The notes beneath the pieces were generated by a model. The model was not told where the DNA came from. It saw nothing but the letters and a program-made list of their open reading frames with translations, and did no database searches. This document shows positions 41,459-49,890 of a DNA stretch of 64,000 bases, piece by piece. Both the position numbers and the translations under genes were made by a program. Numbering within the stretch: the first letter of the stretch is position 1; the number at the start of each line of letters is the position of its first letter. This DNA is from Pseudomonas putida (GTDB taxonomy: Bacteria > Pseudomonadota > Gammaproteobacteria > Pseudomonadales > Pseudomonadaceae). The stretch spans positions 3,153,501 through 3,217,500 of the forward strand of contig NZ_CP018846.1 of the NCBI RefSeq assembly GCF_002025705.1, given 5' to 3'.

Positions 41459-42679
41459 TCAGATGAAAGGCGTACCTGGCGTGTTTCCGCAGAGAATCCG
41501 GCCGTAGGTTTCGAAGTTGGTGTTGGGGCTGACGATGCCGTGCAGCGAGGCTATGCGCGCGTCCTGCCAGATGCGCGTCATGGGGTTGCCGACCGAGGCC
41601 AGCGAGCCCCCGGACGCGGACGCCAGCAGGTCGACGGCTTCCCAGATCAGTTTCTCGGCATAGCCCACGTCGCGGCGCACCTTGGCCCGCTCCTCGAAGG
41701 CCATGTAGGTGCCGGAGGCCGCACTGGCGTCGATGGCGTCGGCATGGCGCTCGAGAATCACCCGCGCGGCGTCGATCTTGGCCGATGCCTCGCCGACCTG
41801 CAGATGGGTAACCGGTGCCTCGGCCTGCTTCGCGTACCAGGAGTACTGAATGCCACGCCGTGGCAGCGATTCGAGAAAGGTTTCCAGCGCCGCCACCCCA
41901 AGGCCCAGGGCTGGGAACGCCAGGATGATCGCCAGCATCGGCATGCAGGCACTCTGGTACAGCGACTCCTCGGCCAGGTGAATGGCCAGGTAGCGGCCCT
42001 CGATGGCCTCGGTAACCGACGCGATGCGTGACTGCGGCACGAACACCTGGCTCGCCGTCACGGTACAGCTGCCGCTGCCGCTGATACCGATGACGTTCCA
42101 GTCATCGAGGACCTGCAGTTGCTCGACCGGGATCAGCGCCACGCCCTGGTCCACCACCTTGCCGGCTTCGTCAACCAGCGGGATCCCGAGCATGTCCCAG
42201 GTCGCGTGCCTGACACCGGAGTTGAAGCCCCACATGCCCTCCTCGATCAGGAAGCCGCCATCCACCTTACGCACAACGGCCTTGCGCGGCGAAAGCACAC
42301 CGGTCACCCGAGCAGGCTTCGCGCCAGCGAACACCTCCTTGGCGGCGTCCTCGCCGAAGAAGGCAGCAGCACACCAAGTAGTGACGTTGGTCAGGGCGGC
42401 GACCCAGGCCACGGAAGCGTCAGCACGCCCCAGTTCGGCGACCACGTTGAGGAACGTGCGCACCGACACCTGGCTGCCACCATAACGACGGGGCGTGGTC
42501 ATGCTCAGCAGGCCACCGGCTTCAAGATCGGCAATGGTTTCGGCCGGCAAGTGGCCGAGCCGCGAAGTGTCCTTGCTGCGGGCCTTGAGGGCAGGTAGCA
42601 AGGCGCGAGCGTGGTCGAGCAGCGCGGCGGCCGTCGCGGCGCCGGACAAAGTCGGTTCGGAGGGAAGAACTGCGGTCAT
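41459..42679 (-). CDS. group D flavin-dependent aromatic hydroxylase (HsaA/HpaB-like), module C
   Basis: The 406-residue acyl-CoA-dehydrogenase-fold oxygenase has LLSMTTPRRYGGSQV, DASVAWVAALTNVTTW and NPMTRIWQDARIASLHG. It shares the plan but is clearly diverged from the module B hydroxylase, so the two probably act on different phenols. It heads module C. ATG 42677-42679 has AAAGGTGA upstream, a CA motif lies before that, and tandem operator-like repeats lie 70-102 bp upstream. Confidence 0.9.
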   Translation of the reverse strand: MTAVLPSEPTLSGAATAAALLDHARALLPALKARSKDTSRLGHLPAETIADLEAGGLLSMTTPRRYGGSQVSVRTFLNVVAELGRADASVAWVAALTNVTTWCAAAFFGEDAAKEVFAGAKPARVTGVLSPRKAVVRKVDGGFLIEEGMWGFNSGVRHATWDMLGIPLVDEAGKVVDQGVALIPVEQLQVLDDWNVIGISGSGSCTVTASQVFVPQSRIASVTEAIEGRYLAIHLAEESLYQSACMPMLAIILAFPALGLGVAALETFLESLPRRGIQYSWYAKQAEAPVTHLQVGEASAKIDAARVILERHADAIDASAASGTYMAFEERAKVRRDVGYAEKLIWEAVDLLASASGGSLASVGNPMTRIWQDARIASLHGIVSPNTNFETYGRILCGNTPGTPFI

Positions 42680-42698
42680 AGCGTCACCTTTTTTCATG

Positions 42699-42706
42699 TT
42701 GTTGTT
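42699..42706 (-). promoter_or_regulatory. Hfq/Crc motif upstream of the module C hydroxylase
   Basis: The minus strand reads AACAACAA about 20 nt upstream of the start and just before the AAAAAAGGTGA ribosome-binding region. Confidence 0.5.
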
Positions 42707-42748
42707 ATCAGCCCCAAGGTCTGCCGGTGTCAGCCGACTCGGGTGTTA

Positions 42749-42781
42749 TTGATATATTCATCATTTTTGATAACTTCATCA
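42749..42781. promoter_or_regulatory. tandem 15-bp operator-like repeats upstream of module C
   Basis: TTGATATATTCATCA (42749-42763) and TTGATAACTTCATCA (42767-42781) differ at two positions and are 18 bp apart. Each carries a TTGAT/ATCA(A) half-dyad. They lie 70-102 bp upstream of the first gene of module C and suit tandem TetR dimers. Confidence 0.6.
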
Positions 42782-42872
42782 ATAGTTGTTTTTAGAACAC
42801 CTTTTCCGGCACGCACCGCCGTGCACATTCAAACGGTTCTAACGGGCCTGACCCACAACTAGAGGAATCGCA

Positions 42873-42908
42873 ATGCCTGCCTTCCAATTTCCAACGCCAG
42901 GGCTTTGA
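42873..42908 (+). CDS. 11-codon micro-ORF with a strong ribosome-binding site
   Basis: AGAGGAATCGCA precedes an ATG that opens only eleven codons (MPAFQFPTPGL) before TGA. It may be a leader peptide or the surviving start of a deleted gene at the edge of the catabolic region. Coding is unproven. Confidence 0.25.
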   Translation: MPAFQFPTPGL

Positions 42909-42985
42909 ATTCAGTCATGTTTTTTTAACGCTTTTTTGGCAATTGCTTCCTTAAGGTGGTGCTCGGTCATTCCAGGTAGCTCAAG

Positions 42986-43252
42986 ATGCAATCGCCCTCT
43001 CCTGATCAATCACACGACACTGTCATTAGCGAAGCCGCCAGCTAGTGCCTGCGCCTGCACGATGAGGCGTGCAGCAGCGAAGACCATGCAGCCTTCGAGC
43101 GTTGGCTGCAGGCAGATCCGCTGCATGCCTTTGAATACGGCAAGATGCTGGAAATCTGGGACCTCAGCGACAAGCTGGCCAACCACCCGGTCAGCGCACA
43201 GAAACTCCTTACCGACCCCGCCCCTCGCGAGGACGGCACGGTCGAGATGTAA
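42986..43252 (+). pseudogene. DUF4880 (FecR N-terminal) domain gene broken by an amber codon
   Basis: The frame reads ISEAAS, then TAG at 43043-43045, then CLRLHDEACSSEDHAAFERW and LQADPLHAFEYGKMLEIWDL, ending at TAA 43250-43252. This is the cytosolic DUF4880 domain of FecR-type sigma regulators (A-x-x-W-L-x-R-L ... F-x-x-W-L-x-x-D-P-x-H). Without the amber codon it would encode a stand-alone domain of about 88 residues. It lies just upstream of a FecI-type sigma gene whose own FecR partner lacks this domain, so the parts may belong together. A sequencing variant or suppression cannot be excluded. Confidence 0.75.
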
Positions 43253-43274
43253 CGCCCACGCCGCTATTAGTATT

Positions 43275-43297
43275 TATTCGCTATTTATTCTCATTTA
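43275..43297. promoter_or_regulatory. candidate Fur box upstream of the first FecI-type sigma gene
   Basis: The minus strand reads TAAATGAGAATAAATAGC, with AATGAGAAT one base from the AATGATAAT half of the Fur consensus. The position, 45-67 bp before the sigma gene start, suits iron repression. Only one half is good. Confidence 0.4.
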
Positions 43298-43341
43298 CAC
43301 TGGGTCGGATTTCTTAAAACCAAGAATCCCCTGGGTGCATC

Positions 43342-43866
43342 GTGTCGCTCGATCCTGCCAAACCGACGTTGCTGTCCTCATTGGTTCGTCACTACGACGA
43401 GTTGGTGGATTACATTCGTCGCCGCTTTGGTGACAGGAGCTCGGCGCGTGATGTGGTCCATGACGTGTGCCTGCAGTTGCTTGAGCGCAATGAGAAGGAA
43501 GAGGTTCGCACTCCCCTCGCCCTGTTGCGCAAGATCTCTCACGACACCGCCGTAAGCCACTACCGCAGTGACCGTCGCCGAGCCACCTGGGTGGAGTCAT
43601 ACGCCGACCTTCCTGATCTAGCCTGCCCAGCAGTCACGCCCGCGGGCAGGTATGATGCCGAGCGAGAGTTCCAGCTGCTCGTAGACGCTATTGCCGCGCT
43701 TCCTCCTCGCTGCCAGGCCGTTTTTGTCATGCACAAAATTCACGAAATCCCTCAAGCGGAAGTAGCCAATCGGCTTGGCATATCCATCAAGACGGTGGAA
43801 AAACACCTACGCCTGGGGCTGGCGGCTTGCAGAGAGCTGCTGGGGCGCGGAGAGGCTCATCGATGA
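43342..43866 (+). CDS. ECF sigma factor, FecI type (set 1)
   Basis: The 174-residue protein has sigma region 2 (HYDELVDYIRRRFGDRSSARDVVHDVCLQL) and region 4 (LPPRCQAVFVMHKIHEIPQAEVA, then SIKTVEKHLRLG) of iron-starvation FecI factors. It directs RNA polymerase to the promoter of its cognate TonB receptor when the surface signal arrives. It starts at GTG (43342) with a weak ribosome-binding site. Its stop overlaps the FecR gene start (ATGA). Confidence 0.92.
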   Translation: MSLDPAKPTLLSSLVRHYDELVDYIRRRFGDRSSARDVVHDVCLQLLERNEKEEVRTPLALLRKISHDTAVSHYRSDRRRATWVESYADLPDLACPAVTPAGRYDAEREFQLLVDAIAALPPRCQAVFVMHKIHEIPQAEVANRLGISIKTVEKHLRLGLAACRELLGRGEAHR

Positions 43867-44708
43867 CTCATCCCTCCCCTGCCAAAGCACAGCAACCACC
43901 CGTGGAGGACGCGTTGGAACGGCATCGTGAGGCGTTGAAAAAGCACTTTCCTGTACCGCCCAGACCAAAACCGCGCAAACCGGCAAAGGCCGTGGGTGCT
44001 GCGCTGATGGTTGCGGTATCCATTGGCGCCTTGGCCTGGCTGAACCCCGCGTACAAAACCGAGCATTTTGTAACTGCCATTGGTGAGCGACGCACTGTCG
44101 TGCTCGACGATGGCAGCGAGCTTCTGCTGGACAGTGGAAGTGATGTCGATGTGCGCTGGCATTTGCGCAGCCGGAATGTCGACTTGCGCACCGGGCAGGC
44201 AATTTTTGATGTGTCCTCGGCGGTATACCGTCCCTTCGTGGTAATCGCGGGCTCCACCAGCGTCCGCGTGCTGGGCACTGTCTTCAATGTGCGGCGGCTG
44301 GAGAATGACAACGTCCGCGTGACGTTGGCGCGCGGGCGTATCGAGGTGGGCGAGACAACCGCACAGGAAGCGACCCTCGTCCTGTTACCTGGACAGCAGG
44401 TCGACTCGATTCGCGGGCACCTGATGCCGGTCACCACAGTGGACACCCATAAAGCGATGGCCTGGAAGGATGACCGCATCGTGTTTGAAAAAACACCGCT
44501 GGACGAGGCCATCGCGCTTTTACGTCTTTACCACAAAGCGCCCATACGCTTGAGCGACCCAAGCCTTGCAGGGTTAACGGTGACGGGGGTCTTCGATGCG
44601 CGCAATGTAGATGTCCTACTCGATCTGCTGCCCAGCATCCTGCCCGTCTCCGTGACACGGCAAGAAGACAGCAGCGTCCAGATTCAACGCAGCGTCGCAA
44701 AAAAATAA
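43863..44708 (+). CDS. FecR-type anti-sigma/signal transducer lacking DUF4880 (set 1)
   Basis: The 281-residue protein has one membrane segment (about 44-62, VGAALMVAVSIGALAW) and the periplasmic FecR domain (GERRTVVLDDGSELLLDSGS, RVLGTVFNVRR), ending in an STN-like tail (TPLDEAIALLRLYHKAPI). The 43-residue cytosolic part lacks the A-x-x-W-L-x-R-L DUF4880 motif that normally contacts the sigma factor. That motif is present in the broken gene at 42986-43252. Signalling may therefore be impaired or use another contact. Confidence 0.88.
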   Translation: MTHPSPAKAQQPPVEDALERHREALKKHFPVPPRPKPRKPAKAVGAALMVAVSIGALAWLNPAYKTEHFVTAIGERRTVVLDDGSELLLDSGSDVDVRWHLRSRNVDLRTGQAIFDVSSAVYRPFVVIAGSTSVRVLGTVFNVRRLENDNVRVTLARGRIEVGETTAQEATLVLLPGQQVDSIRGHLMPVTTVDTHKAMAWKDDRIVFEKTPLDEAIALLRLYHKAPIRLSDPSLAGLTVTGVFDARNVDVLLDLLPSILPVSVTRQEDSSVQIQRSVAKK

Positions 44709-44785
44709 TGTGCGAATGCAGGTAGGGTTTTTCAGTTCCCGTGGCGGCTATCCAGGAAAAGCCAACCTACAAAGGAATTTGAAAC

Positions 44786-47236
44786 GTGCATTCCCTCCTT
44801 CGGAGCAGCCCTATACGCCTGCCATTGCTTGCCAGCAGCCTGCTTATCGCCGTCTCGGCTCAGGCCCAGGAAACGCTGGATGTGGATCTTCCCGCCGCTC
44901 CGTTAGACCAGGCCATCAATGCCCTCGCCCATCAGTCATCGGTGCAGATCATCTTTGCAGGTGACCTCGGTGAAGGCCGAGCAGCCCCCGCATTGAAGGG
45001 GCGTTTCACGCCAGAAGAAGCACTCAAACGGCTGCTCAAGGACAGCGGTCTGCAAGTGCAGGCCAAGGATGAGAACACGTTCATCATCGTTCCGAGCCAC
45101 CCTGCCCAAGGCACCTTCGCTCCCACTTCCCAGGCCAGGAGCGAGCCCGTGGAAATGGCGCAGATGGAAATCACCGCCTCTCGAACAAGTAGCGAGCTGG
45201 TCTCCGCGACGCGGCAGTCCACCGTTATCGAGCACGAACAACTGGAAGAGCTCCGCCAAGGTTCGGACAGCCTCGCCACGGTACTGGCAAAGGCCATTCC
45301 GGGGATGTCCGACTCAAGCCGCACCATCACCGAGTACGGTCAAACCTTGCGCGGGCGTAGCATGCTGGTGATGGTCGACGGTGTTCCGCTCAATACCAAC
45401 CGTGACTCGTCGCGCAACCTGGCCAACATCGACCCGGCCTTGATCGAACGTGTCGAAGTCATACGTGGCAGCAGCGCCATTTATGGCAGTGGCGCCACTG
45501 GCGGCATCATCTCCATCACCACCCGCCCTGCCGGCGGCGAGAATCGTGCGGTCACCAGCCTGACGGCAACATCCCCGCTTACCCGGCTGGGTGGCGATGG
45601 GTTGGGCGGCCAATTCCAGCAGTACCTCACGGGTTCTCAGGGAGCCGTGGACTACGCGTTCGACTTCGGCACCCGCCACATCGGCGCATCGTACGATGCC
45701 CATGGCGACCGCATTGCGCCAGAGCCTAGCCAGGGAGACCTGTTCGATTCGAACACCTACAACATCGGCGGCAAGCTCGGGCTGCACATCGACGACAATC
45801 AACGCATTCAGCTTGCGGTCAGCCACTATGACGCACGTCAGGACACGGACTACGCCACGGATCCCAGTGTGGCCAAGCTTGCGGCGGGCTCAGTTCCAGC
45901 CAACGCGATCAAGGGCCTGGATCTTGATGAGCAAAACCGCATTCGCAACACGTTGGTGAACCTGGAGTACGAGAACCTGGACATCCTGGGCAGCAGGCTT
46001 TCCGCTCAGGTGTATTACCGCGACTACTTCACCCGTTTTACGCCGTTTGATGCGCGCGCAGTTGCAACACGGGGCGGCAACGTCGATCAGGTGATGCAGA
46101 ACAGCGAAGTCTTCGGCAGCCGCCTGACCATGCGCACGCCGCTTGGTGACAGCGGCAATACCGAACTGGTCTGGGGTGGCGATTACAACCAGGAGCGCAG
46201 CGACATGCCGCTGGACGTCTTCGACCCTGCGACCTACGACGCCAGCGGTGGCCTGGTCTTCGACAAGACCGGGACGCTGACCTACATGCCACCACTCAAA
46301 ACGCGCAGCGCTGGTGCATTCGCGCAGTTGCAGCATCGCTTCGATGAGCACTGGTCGATCGACGGAGGGCTGCGGTACGAGTACTCCACTGCCGAGTTCG
46401 ATGACTTCGTTCCCCTGTCTGAGTCAAAGGCTGCCCCCCCTGTTGCCGTGAAGGGCGGCGACATCAACTACGATGCGGTGCTGTCCAATTTGGGCATTGT
46501 CTACTCCCCCGTCGCCGGCCAAGAAATCTACGCATCGTTCAGCCAAGGCTTCCAGCTGCCTGACGTGGGCATTCAATTACGAAATGCGCGGCGAGGTTTT
46601 GACCTGAGCGCCTCGAATCTGGAGCCGGTCAAAACCAACAATTATGAGCTTGGCTGGCGGGGCTCGTTGGGGGGTAACACGCTCGGTACCGTGGCTCTGT
46701 TCTACACCACTTCCAAGCTTGGAGATGTTCAAAGCTTCAACAACGGCTTGATCCTTACCCGCACCAAAGAGCGTGTCTACGGCGTTGAAGCCAGCGCGGA
46801 CTGGCTTGCTGACGATGAGGTGTGGGGTGCTGGTGGTAGCGCGACATGGATGCAGGGGCGGGAAAAACCGGACGGAAAAGACTGGCAAGACATGACCGGG
46901 TATCGCGTCCCGCCGCTGAAATTGACCGCATACGTCCAGTACAAACCGACCTTCGACTGGAGCAACCGGTTACAGGCTACGTTCTTCGACTCCAAAGATT
47001 ATCGGCTCGATGGCGTGGATAGCTTTGGCCGCCATCAGGTAAGCACGTATACGACAGTGGACCTGATCAGCCAGTACCGCGTCACCCCGGATGACCTGGT
47101 AAGTGTTGGCATCCAGAACCTGTTCAACCGGGACTACTACCCGCTCTACAGCCAGCTGCTGCGCAATAACAACAACACCAGCCATCTACCAGCCCCAGGC
47201 ACCGTGCTGACTGCCACCTATTCGCACACTTGGTGA
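44786..47236 (+). CDS. TonB-dependent transducer-type receptor with STN domain (set 1)
   Basis: The 816-residue outer-membrane receptor has a signal peptide (LLASSLLIAVSAQAQ), a secretin/TonB short N-terminal signalling domain (LDVDLPAAPLDQAINALAHQ), a TonB-box-like MEITASR, a plug (LRGRSMLVMVDGVPL, VIRGSSAIYGSGATGG) and a 22-strand barrel ending in TYSHTW. It imports a ferric siderophore or similar ligand and signals through the adjacent FecR/FecI pair. GTG at 44786 follows AAAGGAATTTG. The ligand is not identifiable. Confidence 0.92.
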   Translation: MHSLLRSSPIRLPLLASSLLIAVSAQAQETLDVDLPAAPLDQAINALAHQSSVQIIFAGDLGEGRAAPALKGRFTPEEALKRLLKDSGLQVQAKDENTFIIVPSHPAQGTFAPTSQARSEPVEMAQMEITASRTSSELVSATRQSTVIEHEQLEELRQGSDSLATVLAKAIPGMSDSSRTITEYGQTLRGRSMLVMVDGVPLNTNRDSSRNLANIDPALIERVEVIRGSSAIYGSGATGGIISITTRPAGGENRAVTSLTATSPLTRLGGDGLGGQFQQYLTGSQGAVDYAFDFGTRHIGASYDAHGDRIAPEPSQGDLFDSNTYNIGGKLGLHIDDNQRIQLAVSHYDARQDTDYATDPSVAKLAAGSVPANAIKGLDLDEQNRIRNTLVNLEYENLDILGSRLSAQVYYRDYFTRFTPFDARAVATRGGNVDQVMQNSEVFGSRLTMRTPLGDSGNTELVWGGDYNQERSDMPLDVFDPATYDASGGLVFDKTGTLTYMPPLKTRSAGAFAQLQHRFDEHWSIDGGLRYEYSTAEFDDFVPLSESKAAPPVAVKGGDINYDAVLSNLGIVYSPVAGQEIYASFSQGFQLPDVGIQLRNARRGFDLSASNLEPVKTNNYELGWRGSLGGNTLGTVALFYTTSKLGDVQSFNNGLILTRTKERVYGVEASADWLADDEVWGAGGSATWMQGREKPDGKDWQDMTGYRVPPLKLTAYVQYKPTFDWSNRLQATFFDSKDYRLDGVDSFGRHQVSTYTTVDLISQYRVTPDDLVSVGIQNLFNRDYYPLYSQLLRNNNNTSHLPAPGTVLTATYSHTW

Positions 47237-47246
47237 GATGTGCGCA

Positions 47247-47275
47247 ACCACCAGGCCAACTATGGGCCTGGTGGT
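47247..47275. terminator. hairpin between the convergent TonB receptor genes
   Basis: An 11-bp perfect stem ACCACCAGGCC/GGCCTGGTGGT with a 7-nt loop follows the rightward receptor gene. No T-tract follows, so termination may be Rho-assisted or in both directions. Confidence 0.55.
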
Positions 47276-47368
47276 CAAGGCATCTACTTGAAACAGCAGA
47301 TCGAGCATCAAGATCACGCCCTTTGAAACTGCTGCCGCGGGCATCTTGCGACACCCGCCACGTCTTCT

Positions 47369-49804
47369 TCAGAAGTCCACACTGGCCGACACTCGCAATA
47401 CCCGCGGCGTCCCCTGTGTCAGGTAATTGTTCGAAGTCGAAGCCGAAGCCCAATAGGCCTTGTTCGCAACGTTCTCGACATTGGCCCGCAGGGTCACTTG
47501 CTTGTCATCCACGTTGAAACGGTAACGCCCGCCCAGGTCAACCCGGGTCCAGGCCGGGATATTCAGGCTGTTGCTGGTGTTGACATACTGCCCGCCTGTG
47601 CGCAGCACGCGGGCACTGAGCGCGGCGCCTTGGATGCCAGGTACGTCCCAATCTGCACCGAGGTTGTACTGGAAGCGCGGCACCCCGGGTGCTCGGTTAC
47701 CGTCGTTGCTACCATTGGCAGTGTTTTTCAACTCAGTGTGCATGAACACCGCGCCAGTCAGCAGACGCAAGCCCGCCACCGGCTCGCCGAACAGGTTCAG
47801 CTCGACCCCTTTGTTGATCTGCTCGCCATCCATGCTGAAGGTGTCTTTGTCGGCACCTGGGGCGCGGAAAGTGGTGCTGCTTGGCTGCTCGATGCGGTAC
47901 ACGCCGAAGGTCGCACCGAAGCTGTTCCAATCCAGCTTGACCCCGGCCTCCACTTGCTTGCTGCGCTTGGGCGGGAACACTTCGTTGGCGTTGCTCACAC
48001 TCGACGGTGCGGTCGGGCCCTGAGCCAGGCCTTCGATGCGGTTTGCATAAAACGACACGTGCTCCCAAGGCTTGAGTACCAGGCCATACACTGGCGTTGT
48101 CACCGACTCCTCGTAATTGGCGTTACGCACACCCGTGGCAGTGGCCCATCCATCCACTTCGATTGTTTGCCTGCGCACGCCCACGGTCAGCAGCAACCGA
48201 TCATCGAACAGGCCCAGGGTATCGGACACGGCTGCGCTCTTGATGCGGTTTTTGCCGACAATGCGCGGGTCGTGCAGGTCGCTGCCGGTGTAGGTGTTGG
48301 TTGGCCGCGGTACCTTGACCGGGTTGTAGAGATTGCTGTCATAGCGGTTGGCAGAGGTTACCGCCGCGTAGGCCGAGCGCTGCTCGCCCCACATGCCTGA
48401 GAGGCCGAAGTTGACCCGGTGACTGACCGGCCCCGTGGCGAAGTGGCCATTGATCCCGGCCATGGCGCTCTTGTTGTCCTCATCGTGCGGCGGGTACAGG
48501 TAACCGCCGCGCGCCGTACCGTTTTCATCACTGACGTAAAGCGAGGAATACTCGCCATTCTCGCGCGTGTGCTTGGCACCGGCTCCGGCGTACAACGTCC
48601 AGTTGTCGTCCAGGTCGTACTCGCCGTTGACCATGCCATAGGTGTCCTCGAGCTGCGACCATGTCCAGTCCTGGGTGTAGTTGTCGCGCGCCGAGGGAGC
48701 GTGAGGCACCTTGTTACCGGTCGGGTAGATCACCGCACGCCCCTGGTTGATGCGCTCCTTCTGATACCCGAAGTCGGTAGCCAGTCGCAGGCGCTCGCCG
48801 CGGTAGTCCAGAGCCACGGCCACCAGCGTGGAATGCTGCGCCTCTTCGTGCACGCCGGTGCCACCGTCGTGCTGGGCCAGGTTGATGCGTGCTCCGAAGC
48901 GGTTGTCCTCGCCGAAGCGCTTGCCCAGATCAAGGTGCCCACCGACATTGGCACCGGTGGCGTAGTCGAGGGTGACGTGGCGGGTCGGGGTGTCTTCGGC
49001 GCGCTTGGGTACCAGGTTGACTGCGCCGCCGATGCCGCTGCCCTGGGGGGCGACACCGTTTAGGAAGGCATTGGGCCCCTTGAACACTTCGACCCGCTCC
49101 AAGGCTTCGGTGGTGATGATTTGCCGTGGCAGCACGCCATACAGGCCGTTGTAGCTGATGTCATCGGTGTTCAGCGGCAGACCGCGGATGGTGAACACCT
49201 GCGAGAAATTGCCGAAGCCCGCCGACTGACGCACGGCGGCATCGTTCAGCAGCACGTCGCCCAGCGTACGCGCCTGTTGGTCGGCAATGGTCTTGGCAGT
49301 GAAGCTTGTGACGCTGAACGGTACGTCACTGATCGCCTGGTCACCGAGCACACCCAGGCGCGCGCTGCGAGCCACCTGGCCGCCTTGCCAGGTGTCGCCG
49401 CTGGCAGCCAAGTCGCTGCTGATGGTGGTTGCGCCGAGCTCCAGGGCGTTACCCAGTTCCACGCTCGGTGCCAGGGTGTAGCCGCCGCTGTCGGTGGCTA
49501 TCAGGCTGTAGCCGCTACCGGCGAGCAAGCGGGCGAACCCTTCCTGTACGCTGTAGCTGCCTTGCAGCCCTTCGCTCTGCTGGCCCTTGAGCAGCAGCGG
49601 GTCGAACGACAACGGTACGCCACTGGTGGCGGCAAAACGCGCGAGCACATCAGCCAGCGGCCCAGCGCCAATGTTGTAGCTGTGTGGGCTGTTGCTGGCC
49701 ATGGCATCGGCGGCCATCAGCGCCGCAGACGGGGCGTAGGTGCCGATGGCCATGGCCAGGCTCAGGACCTTGAGGCAGAAGCGAGGGCTGGAGCGAGACA
49801 TCAT
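47369..49804 (-). CDS. TonB-dependent siderophore receptor with STN domain (set 2)
   Basis: The 811-residue receptor has a signal peptide, an STN domain (YNIGAGPLADVLARFAATSGV), a plug (FTIRGLPLNTDDISYNGLYG, FKGPNAFLNG) and a barrel with the siderophore-receptor C-terminus (FNVDDKQVTLRANVENVANK, ending VSASVDF). Its GGSGIGGAVNLVPKRA-type plug end resembles the FpvA/FoxA/FhuE group. Start ATG 49802-49804 with AGGA upstream; the longer frame lacks a signal-peptide start. It is regulated by the sigma/FecR pair encoded just upstream. Confidence 0.92.
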   Translation of the reverse strand: MMSRSSPRFCLKVLSLAMAIGTYAPSAALMAADAMASNSPHSYNIGAGPLADVLARFAATSGVPLSFDPLLLKGQQSEGLQGSYSVQEGFARLLAGSGYSLIATDSGGYTLAPSVELGNALELGATTISSDLAASGDTWQGGQVARSARLGVLGDQAISDVPFSVTSFTAKTIADQQARTLGDVLLNDAAVRQSAGFGNFSQVFTIRGLPLNTDDISYNGLYGVLPRQIITTEALERVEVFKGPNAFLNGVAPQGSGIGGAVNLVPKRAEDTPTRHVTLDYATGANVGGHLDLGKRFGEDNRFGARINLAQHDGGTGVHEEAQHSTLVAVALDYRGERLRLATDFGYQKERINQGRAVIYPTGNKVPHAPSARDNYTQDWTWSQLEDTYGMVNGEYDLDDNWTLYAGAGAKHTRENGEYSSLYVSDENGTARGGYLYPPHDEDNKSAMAGINGHFATGPVSHRVNFGLSGMWGEQRSAYAAVTSANRYDSNLYNPVKVPRPTNTYTGSDLHDPRIVGKNRIKSAAVSDTLGLFDDRLLLTVGVRRQTIEVDGWATATGVRNANYEESVTTPVYGLVLKPWEHVSFYANRIEGLAQGPTAPSSVSNANEVFPPKRSKQVEAGVKLDWNSFGATFGVYRIEQPSSTTFRAPGADKDTFSMDGEQINKGVELNLFGEPVAGLRLLTGAVFMHTELKNTANGSNDGNRAPGVPRFQYNLGADWDVPGIQGAALSARVLRTGGQYVNTSNSLNIPAWTRVDLGGRYRFNVDDKQVTLRANVENVANKAYWASASTSNNYLTQGTPRVLRVSASVDF

Positions 49805-49890
49805 GCGCTGTTCCTGTGGGTGCAGAAATGGGAGTTCTGCATTGCTCACCGGATGACGTCGGAAAAGGTATCAGGCGATTTGAAAAATAT

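Noticed and set aside
49805..49849. Upstream ATG (49849) for the set 2 TonB receptor
   Set aside because: The added 15 residues are acidic/hydrophilic ahead of the signal peptide, whereas ATG 49804 has AGGA at proper spacing and a normal signal sequence.
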